Source: Chitinophaga sp. CF418 (GTDB taxonomy: Bacteria > Bacteroidota > Bacteroidia > Chitinophagales > Chitinophagaceae). From it: 64,000 nucleotides of DNA. The stretch is from contig NZ_FRCN01000002.1 of the NCBI RefSeq assembly GCF_900142925.1, positions 620,001 to 684,000 on the forward strand, in the 5' to 3' direction. Below the pieces are notes generated by a model. That model was not told the origin of the DNA. It worked only from the letters and a program-made list of their open reading frames with translations, and ran no database searches. Numbering within the stretch: the stretch's first letter is position 1; the number at the start of each line of letters is the position of its first letter. The translations under genes were made by a program, and so were the position numbers. Of this stretch, positions 17,286-27,335 are shown one piece after another.

Positions 17286-20200
17286 ATGAGGAAAAGTTTA
17301 TTTTTCCTCCTGTCCACTACGTTTGTGGTAGGGCAGGTGGTTGCGCAAAACCGTCCCATTACGGGGAAGATTACTTCCGCTGATGATGGTAGTCCGGTAA
17401 TTGGCGCTACAGTCATTGTTAAAGGTACCACAACCGGTACTGTAACCAACATGAATGGTGAGTATACCATTCAGGTACCAGAAGGCGCCTCAGCCCTGAT
17501 CGTTAAGTTCGTGGGCATGAAAGACCAGGAAGTAAAACTGGGCGCAGGTGCAAAACACAATGTGGCATTATATCCCGATGTTACCAAACTTACTGAGACT
17601 GTTGTAACTGCTAACGCTATCCGCCGCGAAAAAGCATCTCTTGGTTACGCAGCTCCAACTGTAAAAAATGATGAACTGACCAGAGGTCAGAGTACCAGCC
17701 CACTGAATGGACTTGCAGGTAAAATAGCCGGTGTGAACATCTCTACCAGTGCGAATGCTCCGGGAAGTTCTTCCAGGATCGTATTGAGAGGTGGTTCTTC
17801 CATTAATGGTAATAACCAGGCGCTGATGGTAGTAGATGGTATTCCTATCGACAACTCCAGCATTAACGGTGGTGACAACAGCCTTTCTTCCTCCGACTTC
17901 GGTAACCGTGGTAATGACCTGAACCCTGAAGACATCGAGTCTGTAACGGTGCTGAAAGGCCCTGCTGCAGCAGCGTTGTATGGTTCCCGTGCATCTAACG
18001 GTGCCTTGGTGATCACTACCAAGAAAGGTAAGAAGAATGGCAACAAGAAAAGCGAAGTTACGCTGAGTTCAGCGATGACTTTCTCCAATATTGCCAAACT
18101 GCCTGATTTCCAGAACAAGTATGGTCAGGGTTACCTGAATGGCGCTGGTGATGGCTTCGATATTGATCCAAGAGAAAACTTCAGCTGGGGCCGTCCTTTT
18201 ACCGGCGCAGAAGAAGAATGGGGTCAATCCATCAAGGGTGTAAGGTTAAAGAAAGCTTATAGCGCACAGAAAGACGGTGTAAAGAATTTCTTTGAACTGG
18301 GTAAGGCTGTGAACACTAACCTATCACTGTCCGGCGCTGGCGACAAGACCTCTTATTACTTATCAGTGAATAGCCTGAACTCTGATGGAGTTATGCCAGG
18401 CAACTACGATAAATATAACAAGTACGGTGTACGTTTTAACGGTAGTGCTGAATTGAGCAACAAGATCAGTACCTCTGTTTCATTCAACTACAGCAAGATC
18501 AGTAGCGCAGTAATACAAGGTGGCCAGGGTGGCGGTTCTGTATACAACAACGTATTGCAGACACCACGTGATATTCCTATCGACAAAATGGGAGACCTGA
18601 ACAATCCTTACTATAGCTTTGGTAACCTTTTGAACGCTAATGGTGTTCCTTACTACGGTTACTATGGTGCTTATACGAAGAGCCCTTATTTCATCCTGAA
18701 GAACTACAGGAACCAGAACGATGTAGACAGGATCACCGGTGCATTTACCCTGGAATACAAACCATTAGCATGGTTGAATGTATTGGAAAGGGTTGGTGTT
18801 GACGTATATTCTGACCGTCGTACTTACAAATCTCCTAAATACTCCTTCGCTCCTGCTGATGATGCCGGCAACTATAGCCAGACCAGAAACCTGCAGACTG
18901 CAACAGGTCTGTACAGCAAAGACCAGTATGACCTGGCTGAAGTAGTACATGACTTCATGGTAACTGCTACTAAAGATTTCGGTCCTGATTTCAAAGCGTC
19001 CCTGATGGTAGGTAACAACATCCGTCAGCGCAAACTGAATACTACAGAACTGCAGACAAATGCTGCCGGTCTTGTAGTACCAGGATGGTACAGCTTTGAT
19101 AACAGTAATGGTCCTATCGTTACTAACGACGCGTTGTCAAGACGCCGTCTGGTTGGTGTGTACAGTGAGTTAAACCTGTCTTACAAAAACCTGGTGTACA
19201 TCGGTGCAACTGCACGTAACGACTGGTCTTCTACACTGCCTAAATCAAACAACTCATTCTTCTATCCTAGTGTGAATGGTTCATTCGTATTCTCTGAACT
19301 GTTCAAAGACAGTGAATTCGCTCACATTCTGAACTATGGTAAATTAAGGGCGAGCTGGGCGCAGGTAGGTAACGATGCTGATCCATATCTGTTACGTACT
19401 TACTATGAAGCAACCAGCATCAACGGTGGATTTGGTAGCACTACCTTCCCTTTCAATGGTGTGAACGGTTATACACTCTCCAACGCTATTGGTAATGCTA
19501 ACCTGAAACCAGAGATCACTACCGCTACAGAAATTGGTACTGAGTTGAACTTCCTGGAAAACAGGATATCAATCGACCTGTCTGTGTACAAGAACAAGTC
19601 TAAAGACCAGATCATCCCAGTGCCTTTAGCACCATCTACCGGCTCTACTCAGAAAACACTGAACACTGGTCTGATCGAGAACAAAGGTATTGAGATCGGC
19701 GTAAGAGGTACACCAATCCGTACTGCTTCCGGTCTGTCTATCGAACTGTTTGGTACTTACACCAGAAACAAGAGCACTGTATTGGATTTAGGTGTTGCTG
19801 ACCAGATCGTGATCGGTGGTTTCACTGGTATGAGTATCGTTGCAGCTAAAAACCATCCTTATGGTGAGTTCTACGCACAGGACATCCTGAAAGATGCTCA
19901 GGGACATGTAGTAGTAGATCCTTCTACAGGTCTTCCGCTGAGCACTCCTACTGCAGTTTACCTGGGTTCATATAATCCTAAATACCAGGCTTCCTGGGGA
20001 CTGAACGCGGGTTACAAAGGGTTCAACTTCAGCCTCTTGTTTGATACCAAACAAGGAGGCAAGTTCTTCTCCCGTACTGCAGATATCACAGACTTCGTAG
20101 GTGTATCTGAAGCATCTGCTGCACAGGATCGTTTAGGTGCTGTATGGGCTAACTCCGTAACAGACGATGGTTCGGGCAAGCTGGTGCCAAACACAACTAA

Positions 20201-20498
20201 ATATTATCCAGAACAATACTGGACAAACAAACCTGATGGTCAGAACATTCTGAACGCATCTTACATCAGACTGCGTGAAGCCAGCCTGACTTACCGTATT
20301 CCAAAGAATATACTGCACAGAACTCCGTTTGGTGATCTGACAGTAGGTTTATTCGGAAATAACCTGGCATTGTGGGCAAAGAACAAATATGCTGATCCTG
20401 AAGTAAACTCTGGTGGTGCTGGTAATGAGCAAGGTTTTGACTTTACAGCGCAGCCTTCTCTGAGAAACTTTGGTTTTAATGTAAGGGTAACCTTCTAA
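17286..20498 (+). CDS. SusC/RagA family TonB-linked outer membrane protein (pair 1)
   Basis: A 1070-residue TonB-dependent outer-membrane transporter that imports a ligand captured by its SusD partner. Signal peptide ends near VVAQ (~20). Next are a carboxypeptidase-regulatory-like beta-sandwich (PITGKITSADDGSPVIGATVIVKGT), a plug domain with NGLAGKIAGVNIST, VLRGGSSINGNNQALMVVDGIPID and the SusC motif VLKGPAAAALYGSRASNGALVITTKKG, then a beta-barrel ending in aromatic F (FNVRVTF). Its stop overlaps the susD ATG (TAATG), implying translational coupling. No glycosidase lies nearby, so the substrate is unknown. The stretched leader suggests post-transcriptional control. Confidence 0.96.
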   Translation: MRKSLFFLLSTTFVVGQVVAQNRPITGKITSADDGSPVIGATVIVKGTTTGTVTNMNGEYTIQVPEGASALIVKFVGMKDQEVKLGAGAKHNVALYPDVTKLTETVVTANAIRREKASLGYAAPTVKNDELTRGQSTSPLNGLAGKIAGVNISTSANAPGSSSRIVLRGGSSINGNNQALMVVDGIPIDNSSINGGDNSLSSSDFGNRGNDLNPEDIESVTVLKGPAAAALYGSRASNGALVITTKKGKKNGNKKSEVTLSSAMTFSNIAKLPDFQNKYGQGYLNGAGDGFDIDPRENFSWGRPFTGAEEEWGQSIKGVRLKKAYSAQKDGVKNFFELGKAVNTNLSLSGAGDKTSYYLSVNSLNSDGVMPGNYDKYNKYGVRFNGSAELSNKISTSVSFNYSKISSAVIQGGQGGGSVYNNVLQTPRDIPIDKMGDLNNPYYSFGNLLNANGVPYYGYYGAYTKSPYFILKNYRNQNDVDRITGAFTLEYKPLAWLNVLERVGVDVYSDRRTYKSPKYSFAPADDAGNYSQTRNLQTATGLYSKDQYDLAEVVHDFMVTATKDFGPDFKASLMVGNNIRQRKLNTTELQTNAAGLVVPGWYSFDNSNGPIVTNDALSRRRLVGVYSELNLSYKNLVYIGATARNDWSSTLPKSNNSFFYPSVNGSFVFSELFKDSEFAHILNYGKLRASWAQVGNDADPYLLRTYYEATSINGGFGSTTFPFNGVNGYTLSNAIGNANLKPEITTATEIGTELNFLENRISIDLSVYKNKSKDQIIPVPLAPSTGSTQKTLNTGLIENKGIEIGVRGTPIRTASGLSIELFGTYTRNKSTVLDLGVADQIVIGGFTGMSIVAAKNHPYGEFYAQDILKDAQGHVVVDPSTGLPLSTPTAVYLGSYNPKYQASWGLNAGYKGFNFSLLFDTKQGGKFFSRTADITDFVGVSEASAAQDRLGAVWANSVTDDGSGKLVPNTTKYYPEQYWTNKPDGQNILNASYIRLREASLTYRIPKNILHRTPFGDLTVGLFGNNLALWAKNKYADPEVNSGGAGNEQGFDFTAQPSLRNFGFNVRVTF

Positions 20499-21970
20499 TG
20501 TTTAAAAGCAAGCTTATAATGATGAATAAGAATATAATAAAAGCAGCCACGGGTATTCTCGCCGCGCTGTCTCTCACAATAACAGGTTGTAGCAAATTCC
20601 TGGATATTAATGAGAACCCAACCAAAGCCGTTGACGTGGATCCCAGCTACCTGCTGCCATCCAGCCAGGCAAACATTGGTATGGTAATCGGTAACAACTT
20701 CCAGGTTTACGGAGGTATCTATGCACAGTTCTGGACACAGGATATCAGCTCTTCACAGTACAAGAACATTGAACAGGTGAACCTGGACCCTGCCAGCTTT
20801 GACAGACCATGGCAGTTCCTGTACGCCGGCACGCTGCAGGACCTGCAGGTGATCATTGATAAAACAAACAGCAAAAGGTTAGAACAATATGCCGGTATTT
20901 CTGAGTTACTGAAGGCTTATAGCTACCAGGTACTGACCGACGCATTTGGTGATATTCCTTTAAGAGATGCTATCAAGGCTGGTAGCCAGGACATTCTGGC
21001 GCCTACCTATGATCCACAGAAAATGGTATATGACAGCATCTTCGCTATGATCAACAGGGGCCTGTCTCTGATCGATCCGGCAAGTACTGCTAAACCAGGA
21101 AAAGATGATCTGATCTTTGGTGGTAATATGGCTAACTGGAAAGCTTTCGGTAATACCCTGAAGCTCCGTGCATATCTGCGTTTACTGAAAGTCGATTCAG
21201 CTTTTGCTGCTCAGGGTGTTGCAAGCCTCGCCGGCTCAACATTCCTGACATCAGATGCAAAGATCACTTATGTATCTACAGGTGGTAGCCAGAACCCATT
21301 GTTTGCTGAAATACTGGGACTGGGAAGAACACAGAACCTGATCGCGAGCAGCACTACTGTTGATCAGATGAATGCGCTGAAAGACCCACGTGTTTTCACT
21401 TTCTACAGAACTACTCCTGATACCTTCGGTATCGCTGGTATTCCTCAGGGAAGCTACAAGACTACATGGGATTATAACTTCTCCGCACCTAATACAGCTG
21501 TAGCCGCTTATGGCCAGAATGACTCTTCTGCGCTGGCTCCTGTGAAATTCATCTCTGCCGCTGAAAGCTATTTCCTGCAGGCGGAAGCTGCTGCTCACGG
21601 ATACCTGGCGGGAGATGCTAAAACACTGTATCAGCAGGGTATTACTGCAAGTTTTGCTGCATATAATGTTGCTCCAGGTAGCTACATTACTGACGTAGTT
21701 GCAGCATTCCCTGCTACCGGTACTGAAGCTCAGGTAAAAGCAATCATTACCCAGAAATACTTCGCAATGTGCGGAAACCAGAACTTCGAAGCATGGACAG
21801 AATGGCGCCGTACCGGCTACCCTTCCTTCCTGGTTCGTTCTCTGGCATCTGTACTGCCTGCAGGTCAGATGCCACAGCGTCTCCTGTATCCTAACTCAGA
21901 GATCACCAGGAACCCTAAATTCCCTGGCGCTAAACTGGCTTACGATAAGGTTTGGTGGGACGCTAACTAA
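20498..21970 (+). CDS. SusD/RagB family lipoprotein (SusD-like_2 type, pair 1)
   Basis: A 490-residue surface lipoprotein that caps the SusC barrel and binds substrate. The signal has a lipobox at SLTITGC, with mature protein starting CSKFLDINENPTKAVDVDPSYLLPSSQANIG. That opening and the overall layout fit the SusD-like_2 branch rather than the classical starch SusD branch. ATG 20498 overlaps the susC stop; in-frame ATGs at 20519/20522 would give a more compact signal peptide and could be the real start. TPR-like helices are suggested by FLQAEAAAHGYLAGDAKTLYQQG. A strong terminator follows, closing a two-gene operon. Confidence 0.93.
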   Translation: MFKSKLIMMNKNIIKAATGILAALSLTITGCSKFLDINENPTKAVDVDPSYLLPSSQANIGMVIGNNFQVYGGIYAQFWTQDISSSQYKNIEQVNLDPASFDRPWQFLYAGTLQDLQVIIDKTNSKRLEQYAGISELLKAYSYQVLTDAFGDIPLRDAIKAGSQDILAPTYDPQKMVYDSIFAMINRGLSLIDPASTAKPGKDDLIFGGNMANWKAFGNTLKLRAYLRLLKVDSAFAAQGVASLAGSTFLTSDAKITYVSTGGSQNPLFAEILGLGRTQNLIASSTTVDQMNALKDPRVFTFYRTTPDTFGIAGIPQGSYKTTWDYNFSAPNTAVAAYGQNDSSALAPVKFISAAESYFLQAEAAAHGYLAGDAKTLYQQGITASFAAYNVAPGSYITDVVAAFPATGTEAQVKAIITQKYFAMCGNQNFEAWTEWRRTGYPSFLVRSLASVLPAGQMPQRLLYPNSEITRNPKFPGAKLAYDKVWWDAN

Positions 21971-21994
21971 TAATAACGGATATGTATATATTCA

Positions 21995-22026
21995 GGGGCT
22001 CGTTATACAACGGGCCCCTTTTTTTT
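21995..22026 (+). terminator. Intrinsic terminator of susCD pair 1
   Basis: A 10-bp stem GGGGCTCGTT / AACGGGCCCC (one G-T pair) with an ATAC loop and eight T. Confidence 0.93.
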
Positions 22027-22166
22027 GATCCTGGGAGTTTCTTTTCTAAGTAACTATATGTTAAACCACACATCCGTATATCTTTTTAAGAATTTTTATA
22101 TCTTGTGATACTTTTAGCTGATTGGCTATTTTCAAAATAATAAAGACACGGGGACAATTGACCGCA

Positions 22167-22197
22167 TTTACACCACGGATGTGGTATTTTAATCTTG
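22167..22197 (+). promoter_or_regulatory. Possible promoter of susC pair 2
   Basis: TTTA (22167-22170), 19-nt spacer, TAATCTTG (22190-22197). Each box has one mismatch to the Bacteroidota consensus, but the spacing is right and it lies 47 nt before susC. Confidence 0.4.
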
Positions 22198-22243
22198 GTA
22201 CTATCACTAATGCTGCTTCCTGCATTAATTTAAAATCTGTTTG

Positions 22244-25200
22244 ATGAAAAAAGGAGTATTCCTGTATCTGTTTTCATTCATGGCTGTGCTGCCTGCCCTT
22301 GCACAGATGAGGACACTTACAGGCACTGTCAAAGCCGATAACAGCGGAGCACCGCTGTCCGGCGTTACTGTCCACATTAAGGGCTCTACCTATCGCGTAG
22401 CCACCAATCCAGACGGCTCTTTTTCCATGAGCGTGGGTGGGACGCCCGAGCTGCAATTCTCCATGGTAGGATATGAATCCCACCAGGTGAAGGTCGGCCA
22501 GGATATTACCTCGCTGGATATAAAACTGCGACGCATGTCTTCCCGGCTATCTGAAGTGGTCGTGGTGGGATATGGAGAACAGGTGCAACGGTATACGACC
22601 GAGGCCATATCTGTTGTGAAAGCCAGTGAGATAACGAATGTACCGGCGGTATCGCCCCAGCAGCTATTGCAGGGACAAGTAGCAGGCGTAAACATGACCA
22701 ATTCCTCCGGTTTACTGGGCAATGCTTCTCTCCTCCGGGTAAGGGGTACTGCTTCCATTACAGCCGGTAGTCAACCCTTATTTGTTGTGGATGGGGTGCC
22801 ATTGAATGATGGTGCGTACAGCACATCTTATGGCGGGGGCGCAGTTCTGAATCCCCTGCTGGAAATCAATCCGGAAGATATCGCGTCCATCACTGTACTG
22901 AAAGATGCAGCGGCGGCTGCTATTTATGGCTCCAGGGGCTCAAATGGGGTAATGCTGATAGAAACAAAGAAAGGCGCCCTGAATCATAAAACACAGCTTA
23001 AACTGGATTATTATACCGGCTGGGTAAGCCCTACGGATAAGCTGAAGGTCATGAACGGGGATGAATACCGTTCCTTTTACAATAACTACATCACCAAGGT
23101 AAAAGGAACTACGCCTGTCGATTTTCCGGCGAAAAGTACCGACTGGCCTTCCCTGGTAACCAGGACCGGACGTACAAACAATTATGCGCTCTCTGCCAGC
23201 GGAGGAAATGAGAAGACCCGCTTCTATGTAGGTGGTAACTATATGGATGATGAGAACTTCGTGATCGGTAACAACCTGCAAAGGCTATCCGGAAGACTGA
23301 ACCTGGAACATACCGCCAACAAGTATTTGCAGCTGGGTGTTAACTTCAGTACCGCCTACACGAATATGGACCGTATCTACCAGGAGGGAAACGCCACTGG
23401 TAACACCAGCTTGCCACCATTTACGGCAGCATTTCTTAATACACCATTCACACCTGCCTATACAGACGACGGGCAGTTTGCCAATCCGACCACTAATACC
23501 CTCGCCAACATCGCATTAAGCACCAATAAATACTATACCCGCCGTAACACAGGCAATGCATATGCAAAGGTCAATATCACGAAAGATCTCTGGGTAAAAA
23601 CTGACTGGGGTATTGATCTCCTGGAAACGGAGGAACGCATCCGCAGGTCTGCTAAACTAACAGGCGCCACTACAACGCCCGGCTCTGCCAGCCGTACCCT
23701 CTGGCAGGATTACAAATGGCTGAGCACTAATAGCCTGAACTACGATAAAAGGATCGGAAATGACCATCAGGTAACATTACTGGCGGCATATAGCTATGAG
23801 ACGTCAAGATATGATGATATCAAAGTGACAGGTACAGGCTTTGTAAACGACCAGCTGCCAAATGTGGGGTCTGCGGCAGTAACTACAGGTTCTGCAACGG
23901 GTAAACGCTGGGCGATGGAATCGTACATTTTCCGCGGTAACTATCGCTTCCTGGATAAATACCTGTTTGAAGGATCATTGCGCCGGGACGGTTCTTCCCG
24001 GTTTGGGGCCAATAAGAAATATGGTAACTTCTGGGCTGTATCCGGTGGGTGGATCATTTCACAGGAACAGTTTATGAAGGAGGTACGTTTTATTGACTAC
24101 ATGAAACTGACAGCCAGCTATGGCGTAACCGGTAATGACCGTATCAATTACTATGATTATCTGGGACTATATTCTGCGGGTACTGATGCCAGCTATGCCG
24201 GACAGCCAGGATTAAGGCCAACCCAGATCAAGAATCCGAACCTGGGTTGGGAAGAAACCAAACAGTTTGACCTGGGCCTGGCAGTAAATGCGCTGGATAA
24301 CAGGGTACAATTGACAGTGGATTACTATAGCAAAAATTCTAAAGACCTGCTGCTTTACTTAGCAGTACCTTCCACAACAGGTTTTGGCTATTCCACCAGG
24401 AATGCAGGAAAGATGCGTAACAGAGGGGTGGACCTGCAGATAACAGGAGTGCCTGTACGCACAAAAGATTTCCAATGGACTTCCACCCTTAACCTGGGCT
24501 TTGTGAAGAACAAGGTAATAAAGTTGTCTTCGGATAACAAAGATGAAGCAGGCAGAAACTATGTACTCAGTTCATATGGTGGCCAGCGGGTAATACAGGG
24601 ATATGCACTGAATTCGTTCTATGTCTTCAATTATAAAGGTATTAATCCGGAAACAGGAGATCCTGAATGGTATACCAAAGACGGGAAAGCCACGACTACG
24701 CCAACTGCTAATGACCAGATCATAGCCGGCAATGCGATGCCGAAATTAACAGGCGGCTTCAATAACACAGTACGGTATAAACAGTTTGACCTGGGCGTTA
24801 ATTTCTACTTCTCTTACGGCAATAAGGTCATGCTTAATGAATTCCAGACGCTGGATAATGCAACATTGACTACTTCTAACCTGAGCAAAGACATGCTGAA
24901 TTACTGGCAGAAGCCGGGAGATCATGCATTTGCGCCGGCAGCTACCAGCGCTTCCTGGAAGACCATGCCGTTTTACCAGTTGTCTACCAGACAGTTGTTT
25001 GATGGGTCTTTCCTGAGGTTAAAGACATTGACATTGGGATATAATCTGCCATCAAATTTGTTGAGCAATACGCATATATTAAGTGGTGCAAGATTATATG
25101 TGCTGGGACAGAATCTCTGGACTGTAACAAAGAAGGAATTCCGTGGCGCTGATCCTGAGGTATCGCTGTATGGCTCGAATGGCCAGGTAGCTGGAGAATC

Positions 25201-25258
25201 ATATTTTTCCCTGCCTCAACCTAAGACTATCACCGTGGGTGTGAACCTGTTATTCTAA
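22244..25258 (+). CDS. SusC/RagA family TonB-linked outer membrane protein (pair 2)
   Basis: A 1004-residue transporter counted from the ATG at 22244; the TTG just before it (22241) is in frame but unnecessary. Signal peptide ends at PALAQ (~21). The beta-sandwich TLTGTVKADNSGAPLSGVTVHIKGS and plug (SEVVVVGYGEQ, LQGQVAGVNMTNSSGLLG, LKDAAAAAIYGSRGSNGVMLIETKKG) precede a barrel ending VGVNLLF. The plug is closer to that of pair 3 than to pair 1. The matching susD starts 3 nt after the stop. No regulator or enzyme is attached, so substrate is undetermined. Confidence 0.96.
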   Translation: MKKGVFLYLFSFMAVLPALAQMRTLTGTVKADNSGAPLSGVTVHIKGSTYRVATNPDGSFSMSVGGTPELQFSMVGYESHQVKVGQDITSLDIKLRRMSSRLSEVVVVGYGEQVQRYTTEAISVVKASEITNVPAVSPQQLLQGQVAGVNMTNSSGLLGNASLLRVRGTASITAGSQPLFVVDGVPLNDGAYSTSYGGGAVLNPLLEINPEDIASITVLKDAAAAAIYGSRGSNGVMLIETKKGALNHKTQLKLDYYTGWVSPTDKLKVMNGDEYRSFYNNYITKVKGTTPVDFPAKSTDWPSLVTRTGRTNNYALSASGGNEKTRFYVGGNYMDDENFVIGNNLQRLSGRLNLEHTANKYLQLGVNFSTAYTNMDRIYQEGNATGNTSLPPFTAAFLNTPFTPAYTDDGQFANPTTNTLANIALSTNKYYTRRNTGNAYAKVNITKDLWVKTDWGIDLLETEERIRRSAKLTGATTTPGSASRTLWQDYKWLSTNSLNYDKRIGNDHQVTLLAAYSYETSRYDDIKVTGTGFVNDQLPNVGSAAVTTGSATGKRWAMESYIFRGNYRFLDKYLFEGSLRRDGSSRFGANKKYGNFWAVSGGWIISQEQFMKEVRFIDYMKLTASYGVTGNDRINYYDYLGLYSAGTDASYAGQPGLRPTQIKNPNLGWEETKQFDLGLAVNALDNRVQLTVDYYSKNSKDLLLYLAVPSTTGFGYSTRNAGKMRNRGVDLQITGVPVRTKDFQWTSTLNLGFVKNKVIKLSSDNKDEAGRNYVLSSYGGQRVIQGYALNSFYVFNYKGINPETGDPEWYTKDGKATTTPTANDQIIAGNAMPKLTGGFNNTVRYKQFDLGVNFYFSYGNKVMLNEFQTLDNATLTTSNLSKDMLNYWQKPGDHAFAPAATSASWKTMPFYQLSTRQLFDGSFLRLKTLTLGYNLPSNLLSNTHILSGARLYVLGQNLWTVTKKEFRGADPEVSLYGSNGQVAGESYFSLPQPKTITVGVNLLF

Positions 25259-25261
25259 AAT

Positions 25262-26698
25262 ATGAAAACAGCCAAAATGAACGGGCAAAAAAAGATATTG
25301 ATATGGCTGCTGGCAGGTCTTACCTGTACCAGCCTGTTTTCCTGCAGCAAAGACCTGGACCAGGATCCTGAGCAGCAAATTCCTACTGAAGATGTATTTA
25401 CTTCCGGACCTACTGCTTTAAGCGCATTATACGGCGTTTATAGCCGCTCTCAACGTCCGGAGGTATTTGGAGGTCAGCCTCAGATCATCGCTGATTTTAT
25501 GGCAGATAACAGCAATTATCTGGGCTCTACCATGAGTGATATCAGCAATTTTATTACTTCACCTGCCAGCTCGATTGTGAGTGAGATGTGGCGCCTTCAC
25601 TATGATGCCATTATGGGAGCTAATGCGGTGGTAGATAAGGTACCGGGTATACAGGATCCTACATTTACGGCCACTGACCGGAAAATGTATGTAGCAGAAG
25701 CGAAATTCATGAGGGCTATCCTCTATTTCCAGCTGCTGGACCTCTTTTCCCAGCCTTACCAGGTAACACAGGGTGGAGCACCCGGTATTCCGGTGGTAAC
25801 TGCTGCTTTTGATGGTACCATCGCATATCCTGCCAGAGGTACGGTAAATGATGTACAGGCACAGATAGAAAAAGATCTGCTGGATGCATTGCCTGACCTG
25901 AGCGATACTTTCAGCGATCCTATGCTGGCAAGAGGCCGTGCTACCAAAGGTGCTGCAAATGCGCTGCTGTCAAGACTGTACCTGTACCGTGAGCAATGGG
26001 ATAAAGCCGCACAGTATGCAAAAGCAGTACTGGATGCGCCCTACTATAAACTGGCTGGCGATTATGCCTTCTATGATGGTAATACAAAAGAAGATGTGTT
26101 TTCCATTCAGAATACAGAAACTGATAATCCAGGTACTAACAGCTGGGCCGGATACTATCGTCCAACAGGCGTAGGTGGCAGTGGCGCATGTCCTTTTTCT
26201 CCCGAATTGATACAGGCATTTTCTGCAGAAGCGGGTGACAAAAGATTTGCCATGAGTGATGAAGGTACCGCGGCTAACCTCGAAAAGAGAAGATTCACGC
26301 TGAAGTTCCCGGATCTATCTCCTGCCAAGGATAATGCGCCACTGATCAGGGTTACTGAAATGTACCTGAACAGAGCCGAAGCACTGGCATCTGCTGGTGG
26401 TGTTAACCAGGAATCCATAGACCTGGTGAATGCATTGAGAAAACGTGCAGGACTCACCGAATGGGACATCAATACTTTCGCTACTCCTGATGCACTGATC
26501 ACGGCTATTCTGAATGAAAGACGTAAAGAGCTCTGCTTCGAAGGTCAACGCAGGATGGATGTGCTGAGAAGAGGACAATCATTGCGTGCAAATGATCCGG
26601 AGAAAAAAGCTGGAGCGGACAGAGTGGTTTTACCTATCCCGCAACGCGAAATTGATCTGAGCCCTGCATTGAAAGGACATCAGAACCCGGGCTACTGA
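25262..26698 (+). CDS. SusD/RagB family nutrient-binding lipoprotein (pair 2)
   Basis: A 478-residue lipoprotein: lipobox at SLFSC, mature start CSKDLDQDPEQQIPTEDVFTS, then the classical SusD N-terminal domain (LSALYGVYSRSQ, RAILYFQLLDLFSQPYQVTQ). The C-terminal RagB block is MYLNRAEALASAGGVNQESIDLVNALRKRAG, NERRKELCFEGQRRMDVLRRGQ and the closing FPIPQ-like element VLPIPQREIDLSPAL. It works with the SusC just upstream at the cell surface. A very strong terminator follows. Confidence 0.95.
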   Translation: MKTAKMNGQKKILIWLLAGLTCTSLFSCSKDLDQDPEQQIPTEDVFTSGPTALSALYGVYSRSQRPEVFGGQPQIIADFMADNSNYLGSTMSDISNFITSPASSIVSEMWRLHYDAIMGANAVVDKVPGIQDPTFTATDRKMYVAEAKFMRAILYFQLLDLFSQPYQVTQGGAPGIPVVTAAFDGTIAYPARGTVNDVQAQIEKDLLDALPDLSDTFSDPMLARGRATKGAANALLSRLYLYREQWDKAAQYAKAVLDAPYYKLAGDYAFYDGNTKEDVFSIQNTETDNPGTNSWAGYYRPTGVGGSGACPFSPELIQAFSAEAGDKRFAMSDEGTAANLEKRRFTLKFPDLSPAKDNAPLIRVTEMYLNRAEALASAGGVNQESIDLVNALRKRAGLTEWDINTFATPDALITAILNERRKELCFEGQRRMDVLRRGQSLRANDPEKKAGADRVVLPIPQREIDLSPALKGHQNPGY

Positions 26699-26715
26699 TT
26701 GATATAGGATATTAT

Positions 26716-26760
26716 AAAAAGGAGCGGCTGTTCATCATGTTGAACAGCCGCTCCTTTTTT
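26716..26760 (+). terminator. Intrinsic terminator of susCD pair 2
   Basis: A perfect 14-bp stem (26721-26734 with 26741-26754), extended by A/T pairs, with a 6-nt loop and a T-run. Confidence 0.95.
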
Positions 26761-27335
26761 ATGTCTGACAGTGTAATAACGTTACCAGCTTCGTAGATAT
26801 ATCCTGCTTCCATATTATTGAAATCAGCCGGTGCCTAACAATGTTATTACTTTTTTATATGTTGTATTTCCCGCTCTCTGCATATATGAAAACAGGTATT
26901 ATCATACATGGAGGTGGATAATCAGGGGTTATACGGAAGCATTTTTCTTACATTATATTGAAAAAAATGTGCGGAATAATTTCCATTGATTTCATATATT
27001 GCATTAGAACTTATGCGAGTACTATAGAACCAAAATCTGAATCAGAATTCCTTAGAGTGAACCCGATTACCACTTTAATAGCCCGACGAAAGGAATTGTA
27101 ATTATTGTTTAACAAGTGAAATGACAACCCGGTTTTTCTCTGTACTGATTGATATGGGGGGCTGAATTCCCGATACCTGAGGAGTAACCCACAGTCCATT
27201 CTACACAGTTAAATCCGCAAAGCGGTAATGCATGCGCATACTTCTGCATATGGTTACTGACGTGTTGTGCTATTCTAAACTTTTTTCTATGTAGCAGGAA
27301 ATAACCGGACGTTTTTTCATCAATCAAAATCGCTT
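26761..27335. other. 575-bp non-coding gap upstream of susCD pair 3
   Basis: No convincing ORF, RNA gene or consensus promoter. The one structured element is an imperfect inverted repeat, GTAATAACGTT (26773-26783) with AATGTTATTAC (26840-26850, 10 of 11 pairs), followed by TTTTTT. It could be a second terminator-like fold or a long-loop regulatory element. The end (…CGCTTATGA) shares the GCTTATGA start context seen at 17067 and, as AGCTTATGA, at 17286. Confidence 0.4.
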
